From contig JAGBMJ010000025.1 of assembly GCA_017634975.1 (NCBI GenBank), positions 1-64,000 of the forward strand: a stretch of DNA of 64,000 bases. Direction: 5' to 3'. Below, piece by piece: positions 16,801-25,747 of this stretch. The notes beneath the pieces were generated by a model. It was not told the origin of the DNA and searched no databases. It worked only from the letters and a program-made list of their open reading frames with translations. Source of the DNA: Lachnospiraceae bacterium (GTDB lineage: Bacteria; Bacillota; Clostridia; Lachnospirales; Lachnospiraceae). Each line of letters opens with the position of its first letter. Within the stretch, counting starts at the first letter, position 1. The translations under genes and the position numbers were made by a program.

Positions 16801-18138
16801 ATGCGTGTAGCAGTGATCGGGACCGGATATGTAGGGCTTGTGACGGGAACCTGTTTTTCGGATATGGGAAATGAAGTATGGTGCGTGGATGTGGATGAGG
16901 CCAAGATCGAACGGCTGAAGAACGGCATCATACCGATCTATGAGCCGGGGCTTTCGGATCTGGTGCTGAAAAATTATAAGGCGGGGAGTCTGAATTTTAC
17001 GACACAGATCAAAGAAGCACTGGACCGCTGCAATATCTGTTTTATCGCGGTGGGAACCCCGATGGGAGAGGACGGCAGTGCGGATCTGCACTATGTGCTG
17101 ACGGTAGCTTCCGATATCGGAAAGAATATGAGCCATCATATGTATGTGGTGGATAAGTCCACCGTACCGGTAGGCACAGCACAGAAAGTGCGGGAGGCCA
17201 TTCAGAAAGAACTGGATGCGAGAGGATCCGAGCTGACCTTTGATGTGATCTCCAATCCGGAGTTTTTGAAGGAAGGAACGGCGGTCTCGGACTGCATGCG
17301 GCCGGATCGTATCGTGATCGGTGTGGACAATGACGGCGCGGCAGAAACGATGCAGGAACTGTACCGCCATTATGTATTGAATACGGACAACTTTATCCTG
17401 ATGGATATCGCGAGTGCCGAGATGACCAAGTACGCGGCAAACTCGATGCTGGCGACGAAGATTTCTTTTATGAATGAGATCTCCCGCATCTGCGAGCAGG
17501 TCGGGGCGGATGTCAATAAGGTGCGCAAGGGGATCGGTTCCGATAAGCGCATCGGCTATTCCTTTATCTATCCCGGATGCGGCTACGGCGGCAGCTGCTT
17601 CCCGAAGGATGTGAAGGCACTGGTGAGTACCGCTGCGGAGTATGGTTATGACGCGCAGCTGCTGCGTGCGGTGGAAGATGTAAACCATGCACAGAAGCAT
17701 GTGATCGCGGATAAGGTAAAAGAGCATTTCGGAAATGATCTGAACGGCAGAACATTTGCGGTATGGGGGCTTTCCTTTAAACCGGATACGGATGATATGC
17801 GGGAAGCTTCGGCGATCACGATCATCAATGATCTGACGGCGGCGGGGGCGAAGATCAGGGCTTATGATCCCAAGGCCATGGAAGAAGCGAAGAAATGCTA
17901 TCTGAAGGATAATGCAAGCGTGGAATATGTGGAGCGCAAGTACGAGGCGCTGAAAGACGCGGACGCACTGATCCTGATCACGGAGTGGAAGGAATTCCGC
18001 AGTCCGGATTTTGACGAGATACGATCCTGCCTGAAACAGCCGGTGATCTTTGACGGGCGTAATATCTACGGCGCCAAAACCGCAAATAAGTACGGCTTTG
18101 ATTATTATCAGATCGGCGCAAAAGCGGCAAAGGTGTAA
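16801..18138 (+). CDS. ugd: UDP-glucose 6-dehydrogenase
   Basis: The enzyme oxidises UDP-glucose to UDP-glucuronate with two NAD, supplying uronic acid for surface polysaccharides. The 445 residues include the N-terminal Rossmann motif VIGTGYVGLVTG, the second motif FIAVGTPMGEDGSADL, and the catalytic cysteine in YGGSCFPKD near residue 264, then the C-terminal domain WGLSFKPDTDDMREA. The ATG at 16801 follows CGGAGGAACAAAAG. The gene stands alone here, with the polysaccharide cluster 27 kb downstream. Confidence 0.95.
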   Translation: MRVAVIGTGYVGLVTGTCFSDMGNEVWCVDVDEAKIERLKNGIIPIYEPGLSDLVLKNYKAGSLNFTTQIKEALDRCNICFIAVGTPMGEDGSADLHYVLTVASDIGKNMSHHMYVVDKSTVPVGTAQKVREAIQKELDARGSELTFDVISNPEFLKEGTAVSDCMRPDRIVIGVDNDGAAETMQELYRHYVLNTDNFILMDIASAEMTKYAANSMLATKISFMNEISRICEQVGADVNKVRKGIGSDKRIGYSFIYPGCGYGGSCFPKDVKALVSTAAEYGYDAQLLRAVEDVNHAQKHVIADKVKEHFGNDLNGRTFAVWGLSFKPDTDDMREASAITIINDLTAAGAKIRAYDPKAMEEAKKCYLKDNASVEYVERKYEALKDADALILITEWKEFRSPDFDEIRSCLKQPVIFDGRNIYGAKTANKYGFDYYQIGAKAAKV

Positions 18139-18203
18139 CGAAAACTGCCGGGGGGGATCCCTTCCGCGGACGGAGCAGTTGCGAAAATGCACGCAAGTTG
18201 TGC

Positions 18204-18232
18204 TTGTGAAAATGGGGGAAATATGCGATACT
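18204..18232 (+). promoter_or_regulatory. Sigma-A-like promoter of the SPFH gene
   Basis: TTGTGA at 18204-18209, 17-base spacer, GATACT at 18227-18232, followed by a 47-base leader with AAAGGAG before the ATG. Confidence 0.55.
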
Positions 18233-18285
18233 AAACATTGTGAGGGGATAAACCCCTGATTTCAAGAAGGGAAAGGAGATCAAAA

Positions 18286-19638
18286 ATGGGTTTAATAGCA
18301 GCAGCATTACAGGCAGGTGGAAATCAGCTCAGTAATCAGTGGAAAGAGTTCTTTTATCAGGACGCGCTTCCGAATGATGTGCTGATGGTTGCGGGTAAGC
18401 ACCAGACAGGGCGTACCAGCAATACCAAGGGGGAAGAAAATGTGATCACCAACGGTTCTACGATCATCGTGGCAGACGGCCAGTGCATGATCATTGCAGA
18501 GCAGGGTAAGATCGTGGAAGTCAGTGTGGAACCGGGAGCATTTACCTTCCGTACGGATCTGGCGCCGACATTCTTCTGCAAGCCGGAGAACGAGAGCTTC
18601 TGGGGTAATCTGAAGAATAACTTCGGACAGATGGTTCAGAACTTTACCTATGGCGGTAATACCGCTGTGGTACAGAAGGTGTACTTCCTGAATACAAAAC
18701 TGATCATTGACCGTCCGTTCGGTACACAGACACCGATCTACTTCAATGTGACGGATTCCCGTCTGAACTATTCTTCCGACGTGGAACTGCGCATTCACGG
18801 TAAATACGATGTACAGCTGACCGATCCGGTAAAATTCTATACAACGATCGCAGCAAACGTTGCTTATGACTATAAGCTTTCCCAGATCGAAGGTGCTTTG
18901 AAGTCAGATATCAGCGATAAGCTGCAGGATGCGATCGCAGGCATCAATGTAGACGGGCTTCGTCCGAGCGGCCTGCCCGGCAAGAAGAAAGAGATCGCAG
19001 CGCTTCTGAGAGAAGAGCTGAAGTGGGAAGACCGTTATGGTCTGACACTGCAGGATATCCGTATGGAGCAGCCGAAGATGTCTCCGGAAGACGAGGCAAC
19101 TCTGAAGGAACTGCAGAAGGCATACGCAATGGGCGGCAACGCTGCAGTGGCAGCAGGTATGGCTCTGAATGCACAGAATACCGCTATGGTGAACGCAGCA
19201 AACAACAGCGGCGGTGCTATGACCGGTTTCCTGGGTATGGGTATGGCACAGAATGCCGGTATGGCAAATACCAACAATCTGTTCCAGATGGCACAGCAGC
19301 AGATGGCGCAGCAGCCGGCACAGCAGGCTCCGCAGCAGGCAGCAGCTCCAGCTCCGGTAGCAGCAGGCTGGAAGTGTCCGAAATGCGGTCACGAAGGCAA
19401 TGGCGGCAAATTCTGCGCAGAGTGCGGTGAGCCGAAGCCGGCAGAGCAGGTAGGCTGGACTTGCGAATGCGGTGCTGTAAACAAGGGCAAATTCTGTGCA
19501 GAGTGCGGCAAGCCGAAGCCGGCAGGAGCTCCGCTTTACAAGTGTGACAAGTGCGGCTGGGAGCCGGAAGATCCGCACAATCCGCCGAAATTCTGTCCGG
19601 AATGCGGCGATCCGTTTGATGACAACGACAAAGTATAA
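18286..19638 (+). CDS. SPFH/Band-7 domain protein with three C-terminal zinc-ribbon modules
   Basis: A 450-residue cytosolic protein related to B. subtilis YdjI, called SPFH or virion-core-like. Residues 1-250 carry the SPFH-type fold; 250-350 is a Met/Ala/Gln-rich linker; and 360-450 holds three Cys4 ribbons (KCPKCGHE...FCAECG, TCECGAV...FCAECG, KCDKCGW...FCPECG). B. subtilis relatives act in membrane-stress responses with PspA-like partners; that role is inferred here. ATG 18286 follows AAAGGAG. It is a single-gene unit between its own promoter and a strong terminator. Confidence 0.88.
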   Translation: MGLIAAALQAGGNQLSNQWKEFFYQDALPNDVLMVAGKHQTGRTSNTKGEENVITNGSTIIVADGQCMIIAEQGKIVEVSVEPGAFTFRTDLAPTFFCKPENESFWGNLKNNFGQMVQNFTYGGNTAVVQKVYFLNTKLIIDRPFGTQTPIYFNVTDSRLNYSSDVELRIHGKYDVQLTDPVKFYTTIAANVAYDYKLSQIEGALKSDISDKLQDAIAGINVDGLRPSGLPGKKKEIAALLREELKWEDRYGLTLQDIRMEQPKMSPEDEATLKELQKAYAMGGNAAVAAGMALNAQNTAMVNAANNSGGAMTGFLGMGMAQNAGMANTNNLFQMAQQQMAQQPAQQAPQQAAAPAPVAAGWKCPKCGHEGNGGKFCAECGEPKPAEQVGWTCECGAVNKGKFCAECGKPKPAGAPLYKCDKCGWEPEDPHNPPKFCPECGDPFDDNDKV

Positions 19639-19650
19639 TGGATATTTAAC

Positions 19651-19686
19651 AAAAGGGCGCACCCGAAAGGGATGCGCCCCTTTTTT
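19651..19686 (+). terminator. Terminator after the SPFH gene
   Basis: AAAAGGGCGCA pairs with TGCGCCCCTTTT around a CCCGAAAGGG inner hairpin, followed by a T run. Confidence 0.9.
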
Positions 19687-19688
19687 AA

Positions 19689-19717
19689 TTGCGGAAAAAG
19701 GCGAATCATGCTATACT
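19689..19717 (+). promoter_or_regulatory. Promoter of a leaderless exonuclease transcript
   Basis: TTGCGG at 19689-19694, 17-base spacer, TATACT at 19712-19717, then six bases to the ATG at 19724. Transcription would start at the A of the ATG, and no ribosome site exists. Confidence 0.6.
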
Positions 19718-19723
19718 TTTAAT

Positions 19724-20665
19724 ATGAATTACATTGTTTTTGATCTGGAATGGAATCAGCCGCAGGACGGAAAACACAGTGCCGAACGCGAGCTGGCATT
19801 TGAGATTATAGAGATCGGTGCAGTAAAACTGAATGATGATCTGAAGCTGGTCAGTAAGTATCAGCAGCTGATCCGTCCGCAGGTGTATAAGGAGATCAAC
19901 TGGCGGATCCGTAAGATGCTGGCGCTCAAGCCGGGGGAGCTTTCCGGAGGAAAGAGTTTTTTGCATGCGGCGAAGGATTTTTTTAAGTGGTGCGGCGAGG
20001 ATCCGGTGTGGTGTACCTGGGGGACGCAGGATCTGACGGAGCTGCAGAGAAATATGGCCTATTACGGGATGGAGCCGCTGTCCGCCGGTCCGATCCGTTA
20101 TATGAATGTGCAGAAAATGTACGGTGTGCTGTGCGGAAATGACACGCAGTCCAAGGCGCTGGAGACGGCAGTGGATGAGCTGCAGCTGCGAAAGGATGTA
20201 CCTTTTCACAGGGCCTACAGCGATGCGTATTATACCGCAAAGGTACTGGCGAAGATCCCGGAGGAGATCCGTAACGAGCATGCGGCATATGATGTGTTTC
20301 ATCTGCCGGAGAACCGGAAGCAGGAGATCCATATCGAGAGTCCGGAAGGAGAAGGCCTGATCACGTGGGGATATGCGGACCGGGAAAAACTCCTGAAAGA
20401 TCCGCATGTGATGACGATCCAGTGCGGGAAGTGCGGCGGAGTCACCGTGAAGACAGCGGTTCGCTGGTTTACGCCGAATAACCGGATTTTTTATGCAGCG
20501 GGGATTTGTAAAGAGCATGGCTGTATTGCTGCAAAACTGCGTGTACGTAAGAACGAGCAGGGTTTGTTTTACGGAGAACGTAAGTATAATTATGTGGATG
20601 AGGCGGCTTTGGAAGATTTGAAGCAGCAGCGCCGTGAGGCGTCGAAGAAGCAAAAATCGAAGTAA
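19724..20665 (+). CDS. DEDDh-type 3'-5' exonuclease domain protein
   Basis: A 313-residue protein with an N-terminal DnaQ/KapD-like exonuclease domain: Asp7 and Glu9 in VFDLEWNQ, and the terminal FHRAYSDAYYTAKVL supplying the catalytic His and Asp near 161-166. The C-terminal 90 residues hold paired cysteines (IQCGKCGGVT, ICKEHGC) that may bind zinc, and a basic tail. Clostridial members are poorly studied; nucleic-acid trimming is inferred from the fold. I chose the ATG at 19724: the promoter lies just upstream, so longer starts are excluded. The next gene begins 18 bases later and may be co-transcribed. Confidence 0.85.
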   Translation: MNYIVFDLEWNQPQDGKHSAERELAFEIIEIGAVKLNDDLKLVSKYQQLIRPQVYKEINWRIRKMLALKPGELSGGKSFLHAAKDFFKWCGEDPVWCTWGTQDLTELQRNMAYYGMEPLSAGPIRYMNVQKMYGVLCGNDTQSKALETAVDELQLRKDVPFHRAYSDAYYTAKVLAKIPEEIRNEHAAYDVFHLPENRKQEIHIESPEGEGLITWGYADREKLLKDPHVMTIQCGKCGGVTVKTAVRWFTPNNRIFYAAGICKEHGCIAAKLRVRKNEQGLFYGERKYNYVDEAALEDLKQQRREASKKQKSK

Positions 20666-20683
20666 GAAAACGAGGTAGGACGA

Positions 20684-22627
20684 TTGAGTTATGAGGCAGG
20701 CTTTGCAATTGCATCCATGATCTTGTCGATACTGCTGATCGTTTATTTCTTGCGGCTCAACAAGATGTACAACACCCAGAGCGGGCTGTTTCTGGCACTT
20801 TTGATCGATAACGGAATCACATCGTTCTGCACCGTATGCCTGTGCGGGCTGCGGTATCTTCAGCCCTCTTTTCGGATTCCGGCAAGTGATTTCTTCAGTT
20901 ACGTCTATTTTATCACGCATATCCTGATGCTGGTAATGCTGTTTTTATATCTGCTCAGTACGATCAAGAACTGGCGGGAGCTCCGTATGATCGTTCGTCT
21001 GGGGATCATTGTGCCCATCAGTATAGCGCTGCTGGTGGTGCTTTCCAATCCGTTTACCCATGCGATCTACAGTTACACTTCGGGAGAATACGGCCGTGAG
21101 CCGGGGATTGCGGTGGTTTATATCACCTTTGCGTACTATTTCAGCCTGATGGTACTGCTGCTCCTGCTGCACCAGAAGAGTTTTTCCGTGAAGCGCCGTT
21201 TTATTTTTATGACCGTTCTGGGGCTGGGGCTATTCAGTGTCCTGATACAGATGTATCGTCCGGAGTTCAAGGTGGAAACCGTTACGATCACGCTCTGCGG
21301 CCTGGTTCTTTTTCTGTTTATCCAGAATCCCATGGTACAGATCGATCCGGATCTTCATATTTACAGCAGACAGGCCTTTCTGGGGCGGCTGCGATACAAT
21401 ATGCTTTCCCGGAAACGCTTTGACATCATTGAACTGATCCTGCCGGATTTTGAGGCGCAGACGCAGGCGCTGAATGTGGAACAGAAAAAAGAGATCATGA
21501 AGCAGATCTCCGGTTTTCTGGCTTTTGAACTGCACAACGGAAACCTGTATCACACAGACCAGCTGGCTTTTGTGATCGAGCTGGTCCGGCCGGAGGCGAA
21601 GGAAGCGAGTTCCCTTCTCCGTACGATCCGGGAACGTTTTGAAGAACCCTGGAAGCTGGGCGATACAAAGATCATGCTGACCGGCCGGATGCTGCGCCTG
21701 ATCCTTCCGACGGAGGCGCAGGAGGATCAGCTGGTTCTGGGGGTGATGAACCGTTTCGAAAAAGGCAGTTCCGAGAACCGGGTGCTTACGGCAGCCGATT
21801 TTGACCTGCAGGAGATCGAACGAAATCAGAAGATCACCGGCGCGCTGGCCCGGGCGATGGAAAAGAAGAATTTTGAAATGCGTTATACGCCTGTTTATTC
21901 GATGGGGCTGGAACGCATCGTGGCAGCGGAGGTGTCGGTACGCTTTCTCGATGAGGAACTCGGATATGTGTATGATGACGAGATCTACAGTTACGCGGAA
22001 CGGAGCGGTCATGCGCTGCAGCTGGGCGAGATGATCTTTGAAAAGAGCTGTGAGTTTATTGAGAAGCAGGATCTGAAAGGAAAAGGTCTGTCGTTCCTCG
22101 GACTGCGCCTGCACCCGGCCATGTGTATGCAGTACGGATTGATGGAGCGGCTGACGCAGATCGCGCAGGCGCATCATGTGGACCAGCGTATGATCTGCCT
22201 GCTGATCTCGGAGTATACGGTATCCAAAGCCAGCAAGGCGCTTAAAGAGAATCTGTCCAAAATGGCCGCGGAGGGTCTGCGTTTCTGTCTGGAAGATTAC
22301 GGCAGCGGTTTTACCAGCATTACCTCCATTTATGAGCTGCCGTTTTCGGTGCTGAAAGTGAATAAGTCGGTGATGCAGGCAACCATGAGCAACGAGAAAG
22401 CCCGTATCACTATGGACTCCACGCTGGTGATGGCGCGGGATCTGTCTATGATGACAATGGTGGAAGGGATCGATGAAGAGAATCAGTTCGAAATGATCTC
22501 GGATATGGCTTGCGATCTGGCAAAAGGGAAGTACTTCTTTGACCAGATCGACGAGGCCGAGTTTGTGCGCGTGCTGCATATGGCGGCGGAAAACAGCGGG
22601 AAGGAGGGCAGAAACGATGCAGTATAA
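20684..22627 (+). CDS. Membrane protein with degenerate EAL domain
   Basis: A 647-residue protein with about seven N-terminal membrane helices (1-215), a linker domain (220-390) and an EAL-type domain (400-635). The start is TTG at 20684 after GAGGTAGG. Key cyclic-di-GMP phosphodiesterase residues are altered: EVSVRF for EALIR, LRLHP where VNLS should be, EDYGSGF for DDYGTGY, MVEGIDEE for MEGVETE, and LAKGKYF for FQGYYF. Catalysis is unlikely. The next gene is a paralogue with an intact EAL domain and overlaps by 11 bases, so this copy may regulate or dimerise with it, or act as a sensor of the nucleotide. That role is inference. Confidence 0.88.
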   Translation: MSYEAGFAIASMILSILLIVYFLRLNKMYNTQSGLFLALLIDNGITSFCTVCLCGLRYLQPSFRIPASDFFSYVYFITHILMLVMLFLYLLSTIKNWRELRMIVRLGIIVPISIALLVVLSNPFTHAIYSYTSGEYGREPGIAVVYITFAYYFSLMVLLLLLHQKSFSVKRRFIFMTVLGLGLFSVLIQMYRPEFKVETVTITLCGLVLFLFIQNPMVQIDPDLHIYSRQAFLGRLRYNMLSRKRFDIIELILPDFEAQTQALNVEQKKEIMKQISGFLAFELHNGNLYHTDQLAFVIELVRPEAKEASSLLRTIRERFEEPWKLGDTKIMLTGRMLRLILPTEAQEDQLVLGVMNRFEKGSSENRVLTAADFDLQEIERNQKITGALARAMEKKNFEMRYTPVYSMGLERIVAAEVSVRFLDEELGYVYDDEIYSYAERSGHALQLGEMIFEKSCEFIEKQDLKGKGLSFLGLRLHPAMCMQYGLMERLTQIAQAHHVDQRMICLLISEYTVSKASKALKENLSKMAAEGLRFCLEDYGSGFTSITSIYELPFSVLKVNKSVMQATMSNEKARITMDSTLVMARDLSMMTMVEGIDEENQFEMISDMACDLAKGKYFFDQIDEAEFVRVLHMAAENSGKEGRNDAV

Positions 22628-24554
22628 TCTTGTTTTCGACTATGTCGGACTCTTTATGCTGATAGTGATGCTCCTGTATTTCCGTCCGAAGGGGCAGAGC
22701 GCGCTGGCCAGCTATCGAGTCTTCTATATCATCCTGTTTTCACTGCTGCTTACCGCCGGGCTGGATATTCTGACGGTCGTGTATCGGATGCAGCCGGAGG
22801 TGCTTCCCAAAGAAGCTGTGGCGCTCATCAACCTGTTCAACTGTATGGTACAGTTGTTTGTGGTCGTGGCGTATACGGCATATTTGAAAGCGATCACACA
22901 GATGGAATCGTGGCTGACCAAGGGCTGGAGCCGGATGATCTATCTGCCGTATATCATAGCATTTGCGATCACGAGCGTATTTGCGGTACGGAACTGTATG
23001 ATCGGAGAGCGGGGCGATACCTTCCGCGATCACCCGATCCTGAAGATCCTGTTTGCGATCCTGCTGTTTTACTATCTGATAACCGCCCTGATCATAGGGC
23101 TTCAATCGCAGGGAGTATTGGGACGGAAGCGCACGACGCACCTGATGATCTCGGCGGTTCTTCTGGAAGGACTGCAGCTGATGCAGGTGATGCATACGCG
23201 GATTTATATTGTCGTGTTCTTTTCTGCTCTGGTGATGCTGCACGTGATGCTTCTGGTGCAGCGCGCGGAGAAGCTGTTTGACAGTGCGGATGCCCTGAAG
23301 AAAGAGGTATTGATCCGTTCCACGGAGGAGGATTATCAGACACAGCGTGATTTTTTTGTAATGTTTATCCGGTTTCTGGATTATGATGTGCTGGAAGATG
23401 CGATCGGACAGGAGGACGCGGAAGCATTTATGCGTCAGGCAGTCATCTATCTGAACGGTCTGCGCAGGGATGATCTGGTGTTCCGCATTGAGAAAAGCTG
23501 TCTGTTATTGAAGCTTCCGAAAAATGAAAAAGAAGAACGCTGGGGTATGCCGGAAGAGATCAGAGAAGCGGTCTGCAAACGGTTCGGAGAACCATGGAGA
23601 GCCGGGCTGATGCAGTCGATGCTGTCTGCGGCTTTTGTGACGGCAAACTGTCCGGAAGAGATACCGTGCATGAATGATTTTCAGAAAGTGGTCGACCGGA
23701 TTCAGAAGGCGGATATGGAGGCCGGTGAGATCCTGCCGGTGCGCAAGCTCCTGTCCGAGAATGAGGATGCGCATATTCTGGAGGCGATCCGCAGGGCGTT
23801 AAAGGAGCATACTTTCCAGGTATATTATCAGCCGATCTATTCGACGAAGGAAAAAAAGATCGTGGCGGCAGAGGCGTTGATCCGTCTGTTTGATCCGGAG
23901 TACGGATTCATCCCGCCGGAAGCGATGATTACGATGGCGGAGAAGGAAGGCTACATTCTCGAGATCGGCGAGATTGTATTTACGGAGGTGTGCCGGTTCT
24001 ATTCGGAAAACCAGCTGGATCGCATTGGGATCCGCTATATCGAGGTAAATCTGTCTGCGGTGCAGTGTATGCAGACACGGCTGGCAGAAGAGTTTATGGA
24101 GATCATGCGAAGGTTCAATCTGTCGGCCGAGCAGATCAATTTTGAGATCACGGAGACGTCCGCAATGATCTCGAATGCGGTCGTTACGCACAACATTTCG
24201 CATTTTGAACTGCACGGCATATCGCTTTCGCTGGACGATTACGGAACGGGGTATTCCAACATATCGTATCTGTATAACCTGCCGTTTATGTTTATGAAGA
24301 TCGATAAGTCGATCCTGTGGTCGGCGGAAAGCAATGAAAAAGCGGATATCATCCTGCGCAATATCTTCCGTATGGCGCAGAGACTGCATCTGAAAGTGGT
24401 CATGGAAGGGGTGGAAACAGAGGATCAGATCCGCAAGCTGCTGGCGCTGAAGTGCGATTATTTTCAGGGGTATTATTTTTCCAAGCCCGTGAGTGGCAAG
24501 GATTTTATCGAATATGTCCGGAATTTTACCTTACCGGAGATCTGTAAATCATGA
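22617..24554 (+). CDS. Membrane-bound EAL-domain cyclic-di-GMP phosphodiesterase
   Basis: A 645-residue paralogue of the preceding protein, with about seven membrane helices (1-210), a linker domain and a full EAL domain (about 405-640). All catalytic signatures are present: AEALIRLF, IEVNLSAVQ, NFEITETS, SLDDYGTGYSN, MKIDKS, MEGVETED and YFQGYYFSKP. It should hydrolyse cyclic-di-GMP to pGpG at the membrane, and the helical N-terminus is presumably the sensor. I chose ATG 22617, which follows GGAGGG and overlaps the upstream stop. The next gene, a rhomboid protease, overlaps by four bases. Confidence 0.9.
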   Translation: MQYNLVFDYVGLFMLIVMLLYFRPKGQSALASYRVFYIILFSLLLTAGLDILTVVYRMQPEVLPKEAVALINLFNCMVQLFVVVAYTAYLKAITQMESWLTKGWSRMIYLPYIIAFAITSVFAVRNCMIGERGDTFRDHPILKILFAILLFYYLITALIIGLQSQGVLGRKRTTHLMISAVLLEGLQLMQVMHTRIYIVVFFSALVMLHVMLLVQRAEKLFDSADALKKEVLIRSTEEDYQTQRDFFVMFIRFLDYDVLEDAIGQEDAEAFMRQAVIYLNGLRRDDLVFRIEKSCLLLKLPKNEKEERWGMPEEIREAVCKRFGEPWRAGLMQSMLSAAFVTANCPEEIPCMNDFQKVVDRIQKADMEAGEILPVRKLLSENEDAHILEAIRRALKEHTFQVYYQPIYSTKEKKIVAAEALIRLFDPEYGFIPPEAMITMAEKEGYILEIGEIVFTEVCRFYSENQLDRIGIRYIEVNLSAVQCMQTRLAEEFMEIMRRFNLSAEQINFEITETSAMISNAVVTHNISHFELHGISLSLDDYGTGYSNISYLYNLPFMFMKIDKSILWSAESNEKADIILRNIFRMAQRLHLKVVMEGVETEDQIRKLLALKCDYFQGYYFSKPVSGKDFIEYVRNFTLPEICKS

Positions 24555-25747
24555 GTGTTTTGAATGATCTTTTAAATAAATACGGTTACCGTATCTATAT
24601 GTGTTCCGTGGATCAGCGGTATATGTCCTTCGTACAGGAGGAGAATTACTATATCAACGTGATCGGTTTTTTTGATGAACGGAAGCAGACCAGTACCCGT
24701 GCGCAGATGCAGGGATTTCTGGATGCGCATAAGGAACGCCTGACCTATGGGAGACCGAAGGACATCCATTTTCTGAAACTGATCTGTACGGATGCAAAAG
24801 GTGTGGGGAGACTGGTACCGGGAACGGATCCCGGAGGCCTTACGGAGGAAGAGGAAAAAGAGGCGGAACTGACGAGAGCCTGGACACAGGATGTCTGGTA
24901 TCTGATCGATGACGGGAATATCAATGCCGAAACCGGCCGGCCCTACGGGGGCAGAGTGTTTGTGCCCCCGACGGCAGCGGAAGATTTCTACGGGATCCGT
25001 AAACCGCTGGAACAGTTTGTATCGGCAGAGGGGATACAGGTGGCGATGCCGGAGATCAATCTCTCGGAGGCACAGCGTACGCAGCTGGGAATGGACAAAG
25101 CACCGGCAACGGAAGGCCCGGACGGAAAACCGGTACTGCGGGAACGTTTGAGACCGAAAGAAAGCCTCTGCTATATCAGTCTCGCATTGATCCTGATCAA
25201 CGTGGTTTTGTACTATATCACGGAAAAGAATCTTTTGGTGAAGCCGGATTACTGCCTGACAGACGGGATCCTGCAGAAGCCGGAACAGTGGTACCGGCTG
25301 CTGACCTACCAGTTTATGCATGCGGATCTCGGGCATCTGGTCAATAATATGCTGATGCTCTATGCGATCGGATCTTCCCTGGAACGGCAGCTCCCGCGGT
25401 GGATGTATGGGCTTTTGTATCTATTGGCCGGTATCGGAGGCGGGATCTTTTCCGTATGGTATCATACCCGTGAATACGTAGCGTTTTATGGATTGGGTGC
25501 ATCCGGAGCGGTCTACGGACTGATGGGTGCGATGATCGCCTGGCTTCTGCTGAGCCGGCGGAGAAATGACCGGGGCCTGTACGGCAGGATCGGGTTTGCG
25601 CTGTTTCTGATGTTTTATTCCGGTACAGTCCGGGAAAATATCGATCAGATGGCGCATTTGGGAGGATTCATCTGCGGGCTGATCCTGTGCGGGATCTATG
25701 TGATCGTGAATGGAAGCCGTAAGGTAAAAGCAGGGGGAGGAAGATAA
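24551..25747 (+). CDS. Rhomboid-family intramembrane serine protease
   Basis: A 398-residue protein with a cytosolic N-terminal domain of about 200 residues and a six-helix rhomboid core. Catalytic residues are visible: the serine in GLGASGAVYG near 318 and the histidine in MAHLGGFICG near 366; the typical FMHADLGHLVNNML also occurs. Rhomboids cleave transmembrane substrates. The ATG overlaps the EAL gene stop (ATGA), so membrane signalling and proteolysis are co-expressed. The N-terminal domain (LNKYGYRIYMCSVDQRYMSF onward) is typical of clostridial rhomboids, function unknown. Substrates are unknown. Confidence 0.9.
   Translation: MSVLNDLLNKYGYRIYMCSVDQRYMSFVQEENYYINVIGFFDERKQTSTRAQMQGFLDAHKERLTYGRPKDIHFLKLICTDAKGVGRLVPGTDPGGLTEEEEKEAELTRAWTQDVWYLIDDGNINAETGRPYGGRVFVPPTAAEDFYGIRKPLEQFVSAEGIQVAMPEINLSEAQRTQLGMDKAPATEGPDGKPVLRERLRPKESLCYISLALILINVVLYYITEKNLLVKPDYCLTDGILQKPEQWYRLLTYQFMHADLGHLVNNMLMLYAIGSSLERQLPRWMYGLLYLLAGIGGGIFSVWYHTREYVAFYGLGASGAVYGLMGAMIAWLLLSRRRNDRGLYGRIGFALFLMFYSGTVRENIDQMAHLGGFICGLILCGIYVIVNGSRKVKAGGGR

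Noticed and set aside
16294..16931. Short open frames within the structured intergenic region
   Set aside because: They cross helices and hairpins, lack ribosome sites and show no family features; the base pairing pattern explains the region better.
18141..18180. Terminator after ugd
   Set aside because: AACTGC and GCAGTT can pair but the loop is long and no T run follows.
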